Shown one piece after another: positions 1 through 5,525 of a DNA stretch of 5,925 nt (its first letter is position 1; the number at the start of each line of letters is the position of its first letter). The notes under the pieces are model-generated. The model was not told the DNA's origin and did not search any database. It was given only the letters and a program-made list of their open reading frames with translations. The DNA lies in assembly GCA_947629615.1 (NCBI GenBank), contig CANRER010000093.1, positions 1 to 5,925 on the forward strand, in the 5' to 3' direction. Source of the stretch: an uncultured Clostridia bacterium. GTDB taxonomy: Bacteria > Bacillota > Clostridia > UMGS1883. The position numbers and the translations under genes were made by a program.

Positions 1-634
1 CAAGGTGCTTAAAAACACCCTTGCGCTCGTAGAGGGGCTTTCGGCCAACAACGTACTGCTTTACGGCGACGCCGGCACGGGCAAGAGCAGCACAGTCAAG
101 GCCGTGGTGAACGAGCTGAAGGACAGAGGTCTGAGGCTTATCGAGCTGCAAAAAAGCCAGCTTTTCCTTTTGCCGGGCATAATGGACAGGCTCGAGGGCA
201 GCCCGCTGAAATTCATTATTTTTATCGACGATTTGAGCTTTAACTCCGGCGACGGGGATTTTGCCGCGCTTAAGGCCATACTCGAGGGCGGCGTAAGCAG
301 CCGCGGCAGCAACGTGGCGGTTTACGCCACGAGCAATCGCCGCCATCTGGTGCGCGAAACCATGAGCGAACGCGACGGCGACGACGTTCATCTTTCCGAC
401 ACTCTTCAGGAGCTGCAAAGCCTTTCGGCCCGCTTTGGGCTGACGGTCACGTTTCTGCGGCCCGAGAAGGACGTTTTTGCCGACATTGTGGTGCGGCTGG
501 CCGAGGCGCGGGGCATTGCCGCCGACAGGGACGAGCTGTGCCGCAGGGCCGAAGCCTACGCCATACGCGCCGGCGGGCGGACGCCTCGCGCCGCGAAGCA
601 GTTTGTGGAGCTTGTCCGCGCGGGAGTGATGTAG
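1..634 (+). CDS. DUF815-family P-loop (AAA+-like) ATPase, 5' end missing
   Basis: The reading frame is open from the window edge (first full codon at 2-4) to TAG at 632-634, so this is the C-terminal half of a longer gene; family members are typically about 400 residues. The GTG at 5-7 is in frame but is probably internal, because the ATPase core starts immediately. Counting from that GTG, a Walker A motif GDAGTGKS lies at residues 21-28. A hydrophobic strand ending in a Walker B-like Asp-Asp pair lies at 75-76, a sensor-1-like YATSN ends at Asn111, and a sensor-2-like GGRTPR lies at 190-195. The phrase NNVLLYGDAGTGKSSTVKA and the RGLRLIE stretch are typical of the DUF815 family, whose cellular role is not established. 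It is probably a cytoplasmic ATPase: no membrane segment is visible in this part. It converges on the 3D-domain gene. Family assignment is confident; function is unknown. Confidence 0.87.
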   Translation, partial: KVLKNTLALVEGLSANNVLLYGDAGTGKSSTVKAVVNELKDRGLRLIELQKSQLFLLPGIMDRLEGSPLKFIIFIDDLSFNSGDGDFAALKAILEGGVSSRGSNVAVYATSNRRHLVRETMSERDGDDVHLSDTLQELQSLSARFGLTVTFLRPEKDVFADIVVRLAEARGIAADRDELCRRAEAYAIRAGGRTPRAAKQFVELVRAGVM

Positions 635-790
635 GGCGCGGCCCTCTACGATGGCGAATGAAAACATATGTTAGCGATTAGCGGATTTACGCAAACGAAA
701 AGAGGAGTAAAAAACTCGCACCGTAAACTGACGCGCACGGGGCCGGCCGAAAAAATTGCGCAGAACGACGTCGGAGCAGGCTTCGCATCG

Positions 791-819
791 CGGTTTAGGC
801 TTTTTCAAAACCTAAACCG
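791..819. other. Hairpin, 9-bp perfect stem
   Basis: CGGTTTAGG at 791-799 pairs perfectly with CCTAAACCG at 811-819 across an 11-base loop. The loop contains TTTT and AAAA and could extend the helix a little. No U-run follows on either strand, so it does not look like an intrinsic terminator. It is one of several hairpins in this gap. Confidence 0.55.
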
Positions 820-871
820 GGCTCGCTTTGCCGCTCCTCCTTTTCCCCATAAATCCGGCTCCGCCGTCTTT

Positions 872-892
872 GCGGGGCCCCTATCGCCCCGC
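872..892. other. GC-rich hairpin, 7-bp stem
   Basis: GCGGGGC at 872-878 pairs with GCCCCGC at 886-892 around a 7-base loop. It is stable by composition, but there is no U-tract on either side. Confidence 0.5.
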
Positions 893-900
893 CGCGCAGC

Positions 901-927
901 GGCGCAAAACAGGCGAATGCCTGCGCC
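901..927. other. Two-part hairpin with internal bulge
   Basis: An outer stem GGCGC (901-905) with GCGCC (923-927) encloses an inner stem AGGC (911-914) with GCCT (919-922), capped by a GAAT loop. Five unpaired bases lie on the 5' side only. It sits about 40 bases before the palindrome at 968-996. Confidence 0.45.
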
Positions 928-947
928 GAGGGTGATTTTCGTTCGTA

Positions 948-1070
948 GTTCAAGGGCTTAAAATAACGAAAATCCGCTCGTAACGAGCGGATTTTCTACA
1001 TTAAGTCAATCGTTTTTCAATACATATAATGTTCAATGTAGCCTTATATCAATAAATTCAGCCCTTGAAC
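948..1070. repeat. 11-bp inverted repeat enclosing nested stems
   Basis: GTTCAAGGGCT at 948-958 is the exact reverse complement of AGCCCTTGAAC at 1060-1070. Inside lie the 29-base palindrome (968-996) and a further 7-base pair CTACATT (996-1002) with AATGTAG (1035-1041). If transcribed, this could fold as a closing helix with two internal arms. As DNA, it could be the ends of a small repeat unit of about 123 bases. No target-site duplication is visible next to the repeat ends. Confidence 0.5.
968..996. terminator. Perfect 29-bp palindrome, probable bidirectional terminator
   Basis: GAAAATCCGCTCGT (968-981) and ACGAGCGGATTTTC (983-996) are perfect reverse complements around a single A, giving a 13-bp stem with a 3-base loop in RNA. 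Each arm ends in A/T-rich sequence. On the minus strand the stem is followed by a U-rich stretch (TTTTCGTTATTTT), which suits termination of the 3D-domain gene about 110 bases after its stop. On the plus strand the stem ends in ATTTTC with only a weak tail. Its place between convergent genes fits a shared terminator. The long A/T arms and the short U-run are not textbook. Confidence 0.65.
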
Positions 1071-1108
1071 GGTCTGCGCCATTTTTTTACGGCCCCTTTA
1101 TTCAGCAT

Positions 1109-1813
1109 TTACAGCACGTACACCTTACATTTACGGCGGCCGAACTGATAGCACTCGCTCTTAGTGAGGAACAGCAAATCGACGCGGTTCCCCTTAATTG
1201 CGCCGCCGGTATCCGCGGCGACGGCGTAACCGTAGCTCCAACTCCCGTCAACGGCCTCGACATACACTCTCGAGCCGAGAGGAATAACCTTGGGGTCAAC
1301 GGCGATAACGCCCTTCTGAAGCGGAACGCCCGTGGCGCTCTGGCCCGCGTAGCCGCCGTTTTCCTCGGGGGAAGGGTCGTAGGCGGTGGCAAGACATTCC
1401 ACAACGTACTTATACTCGAAGCCCTCGGACGAGGCCTCGGCGGTGCCGTACTCGATTATCTTATCGCGGCTTTCGGCGAGTATCTTGGTGCCGAGAGCCT
1501 TGCGGCTGACCTCGACGCCGCCGTCGTAGACAATCTCGTATTCGACCTCCTTTATGCCGTCAACGCCCTCCTGAACGGTGACGGTCTTGCCCTTGGGTAG
1601 GCCGCTGTTGGCGCGGCGTATTATGTCGCGGGGAATGGTTTCGGTTTCGGTGACGGTGGAAACATAGGACAGGCTCATTATGCTGCTACTGACGCTCGTG
1701 AGGTCGTCCACGGCCATTGCCGCCGTACCCGTGAGCGCAAGCGCGGCCGCCGCCGTACCCGATATAACGCCCCTGACAAGCAAAGCAAGCTTTGCTCTTT
1801 TCTTAAAATTCAT
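1109..1813 (-). CDS. Secreted G5 and 3D-domain cell-wall protein
   Basis: This 234-residue protein begins at ATG 1813-1811 and ends at TAA. A signal peptide is clear: basic residues K4-K8, a hydrophobic stretch of about residues 9-31, and a likely cleavage after Ala34 (AMA|VDD). Residues of about 50-123 form a G5-like domain, with VTETETIP and a C-terminal GTKIL segment. Residues of about 138-234 form a 3D domain: ATAYDPS (143-148), SATG (159-162), and the three aspartates Asp173 (AVDPKVIPLG), Asp201 (ADTGG) and Asp212 (RVDL). The 3D fold is related to MltA-type lytic transglycosylases and occurs in YabE, YocH and RpfB-like proteins. A role in cutting or remodelling peptidoglycan outside the membrane is therefore inferred. 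It is much shorter than YabE and lacks DUF348 repeats and any LysM domain. It is monocistronic, with its own promoter. The domain call is strong; the exact activity is inferred. Confidence 0.9.
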   Translation of the reverse strand: MNFKKRAKLALLVRGVISGTAAAALALTGTAAMAVDDLTSVSSSIMSLSYVSTVTETETIPRDIIRRANSGLPKGKTVTVQEGVDGIKEVEYEIVYDGGVEVSRKALGTKILAESRDKIIEYGTAEASSEGFEYKYVVECLATAYDPSPEENGGYAGQSATGVPLQKGVIAVDPKVIPLGSRVYVEAVDGSWSYGYAVAADTGGAIKGNRVDLLFLTKSECYQFGRRKCKVYVL

Positions 1814-1820
1814 ACCTTAA

Positions 1821-1828
1821 CTTCCTTT
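1821..1828 (-). promoter_or_regulatory. Ribosome binding site of the 3D-domain gene
   Basis: On the minus strand AAAGGAAG ends 7 bases before the ATG at 1813. This supports that start, as does the signal peptide beginning directly at the same Met. Confidence 0.75.
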
Positions 1829-1898
1829 CACATTCAAAAACCTTTTCGGGCCTATGTAATCAAAGGCGGCCCACTCGGCTTTCTTAGTGTCGGGAATT

Positions 1899-1927
1899 AT
1901 TATATACGAATTTATTACATTTGTCAA
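1899..1927 (-). promoter_or_regulatory. Consensus sigma-A promoter for the 3D-domain gene
   Basis: Read on the minus strand, a perfect -35 box TTGACA (1927-1922) is followed by exactly 17 bases and a perfect -10 box TATAAT (1904-1899). Transcription should begin near 1892, leaving a 5' leader of about 80 bases. The DNA upstream (about 1928-1980) is rich in A and T tracts and may act as an UP element. A full consensus match in both boxes with optimal spacing suggests strong basal expression. Confidence 0.88.
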
Positions 1928-2165
1928 GGGTTTTTTGTAAATTTGTTATATTTTCGTAATATTTGTTTAATTTTTACATACGCGCCTTGTGAAAAGCCGA
2001 TAAATTCTGCGGAAATTTTTTGCGTTTATTTGTCGGTTTTTGCCACGCGGCTACGCATTTTGCCCAAATTTGGCGAACGGTTTTTGGATAATTTTTCTTT
2101 TTTGGCCCAAATTTATTTTTAACAATTTTTATCTAAAAAATACATCGGGGCGAAATATTTTTGCG

Positions 2166-3266
2166 TCAGCCCAAGGCCCGGTAATTGCCGAGGAAGCGGT
2201 AGGCGGTGGCGTAGGCCCGAAGCTGATTGAGAGCCTCGCTGACGTTCGCGCTGCCGACGTTGCCCTCGAGGTCTACGAAAAACATATAATCGCCGTGGCG
2301 GTCGGCTATGGGGCGGCTTTCGATTTTGACCATGTTCACCCCGTTATCGCGGAAGAAGCACAGCGCCTCGCAAAGGCTGCCGCTGACGTGCGGCGCGGAA
2401 AACATGATGGAAATTTTCGCGTTCGACGCGTCGGCCACGGGCGACCGCCCGATGATGATAAAGCGCGTGCGGTTATTCGGCGCGAAGTTGATGTTGGGCT
2501 TCAGTATCTTCAGGCCGTAGATATCGGCGGCGCGGGCCGAGCATATCGCGGCTCGCGTCCTGTCGCCCATCTCGGAAACCATGCTCGCCGCCACGGCGGT
2601 GTTCAGCACCTTGTTTTGCACCCAGTCCTTATCGGAAAGGTATTCGCGGCTCTGATAAAAGCCCTGCTCGTGGGAGTAGACCTGCGCAACGTCGTCGATT
2701 TCCGCGTCGGGCGTGCCGACGAGGCACTGGCGCACGTCCACATACGTTTCGCCGACGATGTAGACCTCGTACTTTGCGAGAAGATCCAGCACGTCGATGA
2801 TGCTGCCGGTGGAGTAATTTTCGACGGGCAGCACGCCGAAGTCGGCCCTGCCGAGTACAACCTCGACAAACACGTCCTCGAAGCTGCGGACGCTATAGAT
2901 ATTGTCCTCGAAAACGGCGGCGGCGGCCTCGCTGCCGAAGGAGCCGTCCACCCCCTGATAGGCCGCGCGGCCGTTGAGCCTGCTGCCTCCGTCGTAGGTC
3001 AGGGCTATGCTCTTTTGCAGGCGGCGGCTCTCGGCCATTATCGTTTTGAAAATCTCCTCCACATGGCGGCGGTAGCGGCTCGTTTCGGTGCGGGAAACGC
3101 GGTCGGCCAGAACGAGGCGCTCGCGCTCGGGGTCGAGTATTTTAATGCCGTTTTTCATCTTTATCGCGCCTATCTCCTCGCCGGCGGCCATGCGCCGCTC
3201 CAGCAGCGGCACTATCTCGGCGTCCACCTCGTCGATGGTTTGGCGCAAAGCGTCCAATTCATTCAT
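2166..3266 (-). CDS. pheA: Bifunctional chorismate mutase / prephenate dehydratase (P-protein)
   Basis: This 366-residue enzyme converts chorismate to prephenate and then to phenylpyruvate, the phenylalanine branch. Residues 1-85 are an AroQ-type chorismate mutase. All residues matching the E. coli active site are present: Arg8, Arg25, Lys36, Asp45, Arg48, Glu49, Ser80 and Gln84. Residues of about 100-275 are prephenate dehydratase: YQGVDGSFGSEAA near 103-115, PVENYSTGSI (147-156), SHEQGF (198-203) and the catalytic NRTRF (265-269, Thr267). Residues of about 283-360 are an ACT domain with GSL (296-298) and ESRP (316-319), the pair that binds phenylalanine in this family, so feedback inhibition is expected. 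The length is normal for a P-protein. The ATG overlaps the aroC stop by 8 bases, with GGAGGT upstream, which suggests translational coupling. It is the last gene of the aro run. Confidence 0.96.
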   Translation of the reverse strand: MNELDALRQTIDEVDAEIVPLLERRMAAGEEIGAIKMKNGIKILDPERERLVLADRVSRTETSRYRRHVEEIFKTIMAESRRLQKSIALTYDGGSRLNGRAAYQGVDGSFGSEAAAAVFEDNIYSVRSFEDVFVEVVLGRADFGVLPVENYSTGSIIDVLDLLAKYEVYIVGETYVDVRQCLVGTPDAEIDDVAQVYSHEQGFYQSREYLSDKDWVQNKVLNTAVAASMVSEMGDRTRAAICSARAADIYGLKILKPNINFAPNNRTRFIIIGRSPVADASNAKISIMFSAPHVSGSLCEALCFFRDNGVNMVKIESRPIADRHGDYMFFVDLEGNVGSANVSEALNQLRAYATAYRFLGNYRALG

Positions 3267-4353
3267 TTATCTTCATACCTCCAAGCAAAAAATCCATTGT
3301 GCAAAGGGCGGCGCAGCTTTCGATAACGACCGCCGCGCGCGGAACTATGCAGGCGTCGTGGCGGCCCTTTATCACCAGCTCGGCGTCGGTTTTGGTTTTG
3401 AAATTGACGGTGCTCTGCGGCTTCGCTATGGAGGGCGTAGGCTTCACCGCCACGCGGAAGGAAACCGGCATACCGTTGGTTATGCCGCCGTTTATGCCGC
3501 CGTTGCGGTTCGTCCTTGCGCGAACGGAGGAGCCGTCCATGTAAAGCGCGTCGTTGGCCTCGCTGCCGCGCATGGCGGCTATGCCGAAGCCCGCGCCGAA
3601 CTCAACCCCCTTAACCGCCGGCACAGCGAACAAAAGCTCCGAAAGGCGGCTTTCAAACGCGCCGAAGATAGGGTCGCCGAGGCCGGCGGGCAGACCGAGC
3701 GCCGCGCCCTCGATTACGCCGCCCACGCTGTCGAGGTCGCGCTTGGCGGCCATGGCGAGGTCGTACATCTCCCTGCCGCGCTCATCGCTGAGCGTGGGAA
3801 AGGGCTTGGCCTTCAGGGCGGCAAGCTCCTCGGGGGCGAGGGTCTCGAGGGCGGGGCCTTCGTCCTCCACGGGGCCTATGCTTTTTATCCGCGCGGCCAC
3901 GTACACTCCCCTGCTTTCGAGCCAACTCTCGGCAAGCGCGCCGGCAAAGACGAGCGGGGCCGTCAGCCGCCCGGAAAAATGGCCGCCGCCGCGATAGTCG
4001 TTATATCCGCCGTAGCGCACGAAGCCGGAATAGTCGGCGTGGCCGGGGCGGGCGTTTTCGGCGAGGTTGGAATAGTCCGCGCTGTGCTGGTCGCTGTTAT
4101 ATATGACGAAGGCCAGCGGCGTGCCGGTGGTTTTGCCGTTAAAAACGCCGCTGAGTATCTCGGGCTTATCGGGCTCTCTTCGGGCGGTGGCGATGCCGCT
4201 CATGCCTGTGGCGCGGCGCGCGAGCATACGGGATATGGTCTCGGTATCGACGGGTATCCCCGCGGGCAGGTCGTCGATTACGCCGCCTATGGCGCGGCTG
4301 TGCGATTCGCCGAATATGACAAGCTTCAGGTTTTTTCCCCAGTATGAGCTCAT
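3259..4353 (-). CDS. aroC: Chorismate synthase
   Basis: This 364-residue enzyme eliminates phosphate from EPSP to give chorismate, using reduced FMN; it is cytoplasmic and the last common step of aromatic biosynthesis. Family signatures are in order: FGESHSRAIGGVIDDLPAG (14-32, His18), RPGHADYSG (102-110, His105), DYRGGGHFSGRLTA (119-132) and GRHDACIVPRA (330-340). The two histidines correspond to the catalytic pair of the family. Two positions differ from the usual first signature: Ser19 where Gly is normal (GESHG) and Asp28 where Gly or His is normal. GGAGG lies 9 bases before the ATG. The start overlaps the aroA stop in an ATGA tetranucleotide, and the end overlaps the pheA start. The length is typical. 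Confidence 0.96.
   Translation of the reverse strand: MSSYWGKNLKLVIFGESHSRAIGGVIDDLPAGIPVDTETISRMLARRATGMSGIATARREPDKPEILSGVFNGKTTGTPLAFVIYNSDQHSADYSNLAENARPGHADYSGFVRYGGYNDYRGGGHFSGRLTAPLVFAGALAESWLESRGVYVAARIKSIGPVEDEGPALETLAPEELAALKAKPFPTLSDERGREMYDLAMAAKRDLDSVGGVIEGAALGLPAGLGDPIFGAFESRLSELLFAVPAVKGVEFGAGFGIAAMRGSEANDALYMDGSSVRARTNRNGGINGGITNGMPVSFRVAVKPTPSIAKPQSTVNFKTKTDAELVIKGRHDACIVPRAAVVIESCAALCTMDFLLGGMKINE
3277..3282 (-). promoter_or_regulatory. pheA ribosome binding site inside the end of aroC
   Basis: GGAGGT on the minus strand lies 10 bases before the pheA ATG (3266) and within the last codons of aroC. An ATG that directly follows it is in the aroC frame and reaches the aroC stop after five codons, so it is not the pheA start. 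The arrangement supports coupling of the two genes. Confidence 0.7.
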
Positions 4354-5522
4354 TTTATCCTTCCTCCCAAGCGGACGAACCTATCCCAAAAATCGGGCAG
4401 GCTCTTTTTTACGCACTCGGCCCCGTCTATCGTCAGCTCGCCCTCGACATGGGGCGATATCGCCGCGAGAGCCATGGCTATGCGGTGGTCGTTATGCGCG
4501 GAGCAGACCGCCCCGCGAAGGGGCGCTCCGCCGCGGATTACAAGGTAGTCGGCCCCTTCGGTCACGTCCGCGCCGAGGCGGGTCAGCTCCTCGGCGGCGG
4601 CGGCGAGGCGGTCGCTCTCCTTAAGGCGGAGGCGGCCGGCGTTATATATGCGGCTCTCGCCGGGAACGGTGGCCATGACGGCGGCCAGCACGGGCGCGAA
4701 GTCGGGTATTTGCGAAACGTCCGCCTCGACGGGGAGGCGGGCCGTGCCGTCGCTTTTATAGCCGCCCGGCACGTCGGCGATTTTCATGCCCATGCGGCGG
4801 TACACGTCCACCGTGGCGCGGTCGCCTTGTACGGAGGCGTGGTTCAGGCCGAGGCAGGTGACGCTGCCCATCGCGAGGAAGAACCCCGCCTGCGAGAAGT
4901 CGCCCTCGACGGTATAGACGGCGGGGCGGTAGCTTTGGCCGCCCCTGACGAAATATCCGTCGGCGGTTTTTTCGGCGGTTATGCCGAACTCGCGCAGCAC
5001 GGCGAGCGTCATATCGACGTAGCCCTCGGACTGGAGGGGCGTCGTCAGAGTTATGCGGCTGTCGCCCTCGAGGAGCGGCAGCGCGAACAGCAGGCCCGTC
5101 AAAAACTGGCTGCTGACGTCGCCGCGCAGGGCGTACACCCCGCTTTTGAGCCGCCCCTCGGCGGTGAGCGTGGAGCCGTTCAGGGCGAAGCGCACGCCCT
5201 GCTCGTTGAAAATATTGAAGTAGTCGGTCAGCGGCCTCTGCATAAGGCGGGGCGAGCCCTTTATCTCGACGCGGCCGTTCAGCGCGAGCGCGAGCGGCAG
5301 CATAAAGCGCAGCGTGGAGCCGGACTCGTTCGCGTCCATCGGGGCGTCGGCTTTTAGGGCGTCGAGGCAGGCCTCGGTGGCGCGGCAGTCGTCGCTGTCG
5401 CCGACGTTCACGGCTCTGCCGCCGCCCAGCGCGGCGCAGATGAGCGCACGGTGGCTGTAGCTTTTGGAGGGCGGCATAAGCATTTCGCCGCCGAGCGGGC
5501 CGGGAGTTATGGTTATTTTCAT
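4350..5522 (-). CDS. aroA: 3-phosphoshikimate 1-carboxyvinyltransferase (EPSP synthase)
   Basis: This 390-residue enzyme joins phosphoenolpyruvate to shikimate-3-phosphate to form EPSP. Motifs in order are PSKSYSHRAL (18-27, Lys20, Ser21, Arg25), ESGSTLR (66-72), QRPL (95-98), GDVSSQF (134-140), SEGYVDMT (165-172), EGDFSQAG (206-213), IPDF with Asp274, RLKESDRL (299-306, Lys301, Glu302, Arg305), HNDHRIAMA (343-351, Arg347) and KKSLPDF (372-378). These cover the substrate-binding and catalytic residues of the family, so it should be active. It is shorter than the usual 420-430 residues; most of the loss seems to lie around residues 57-65, just before the ESGSTLR motif. GAGGGG is 8 bases before the ATG, 3 bases after the aroB stop. 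The stop overlaps the aroC ATG (ATGA). Confidence 0.95.
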   Translation of the reverse strand: MKITITPGPLGGEMLMPPSKSYSHRALICAALGGGRAVNVGDSDDCRATEACLDALKADAPMDANESGSTLRFMLPLALALNGRVEIKGSPRLMQRPLTDYFNIFNEQGVRFALNGSTLTAEGRLKSGVYALRGDVSSQFLTGLLFALPLLEGDSRITLTTPLQSEGYVDMTLAVLREFGITAEKTADGYFVRGGQSYRPAVYTVEGDFSQAGFFLAMGSVTCLGLNHASVQGDRATVDVYRRMGMKIADVPGGYKSDGTARLPVEADVSQIPDFAPVLAAVMATVPGESRIYNAGRLRLKESDRLAAAAEELTRLGADVTEGADYLVIRGGAPLRGAVCSAHNDHRIAMALAAISPHVEGELTIDGAECVKKSLPDFWDRFVRLGGRIK

Positions 5523-5525
5523 CGT

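Larger units (their letters stand above)
635..1108. other. Gene-free, hairpin-rich region between convergent genes
   Basis: About 470 bases separate the ATPase stop from the stop of the 3D-domain gene. A plus-strand frame is open at 668-961, but it has no good ribosome binding site and no recognisable domain, and its composition is Arg/Ala/Pro-rich as expected of translated GC-rich non-coding DNA. The stretch holds at least three local hairpins (791-819, 872-892, 901-927), a perfect 29-base palindrome (968-996) and an 11-base inverted repeat (948-958 with 1060-1070). From about 960 to 1108 it becomes AT-rich. It may be an interspersed non-coding repeat or a structured RNA; neither can be proved from one copy. 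Confidence 0.6.
1814..2165. other. AT-rich intergenic region with 3D-gene promoter and pheA 3' flank
   Basis: These 352 bases hold the 5' leader (about 80 bases) and promoter of the 3D-domain gene, and the sequence downstream of pheA. The 1900-2165 part is very AT-rich compared with the genes. A 14-base direct repeat with one mismatch (TTTNGCCCAAATTT) occurs at 2058-2071 and 2101-2114. I found no convincing hairpin plus U-run to end the pheA transcript. No plausible small gene is visible. Confidence 0.7.

Noticed and set aside
631..649. Small hairpin over the ATPase stop codon (GTAGGGC...GCCCTCTAC)
   Set aside because: It has a 2-base bulge and no U-run after it, so it is not a convincing terminator.
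668..961. Plus-strand open frame of 97 codons in the gap
   Set aside because: It has no domain and no good ribosome binding site, the residue composition is low-complexity and basic, and it runs through several hairpins. It is more likely non-coding.
1002..1030. TATAAT at 1025-1030 as a plus-strand promoter
   Set aside because: No -35 box lies at 16-18 bases upstream (TAAGTC at the 17-base position), and the only thing downstream is the antisense of the 3D gene.
1814..1892. c-di-AMP or c-di-GMP riboswitch in the leader of the 3D-domain gene
   Set aside because: The leader is only about 80 bases and shows just a 5-bp stem (1848-1852 with 1868-1872). None of the conserved sequence blocks of those riboswitches is visible.
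2040..2165. Intrinsic terminator after pheA
   Set aside because: Several T-runs occur, but none follows a stable stem on the minus strand. The end of the transcript is left undefined.
2040..5357. Long plus-strand open frames opposite pheA, aroC and aroA
   Set aside because: They mirror confident genes codon for codon, are rich in Ala, Gly, Arg and Val, and have no motifs. They arise from GC-biased third positions of the real genes.
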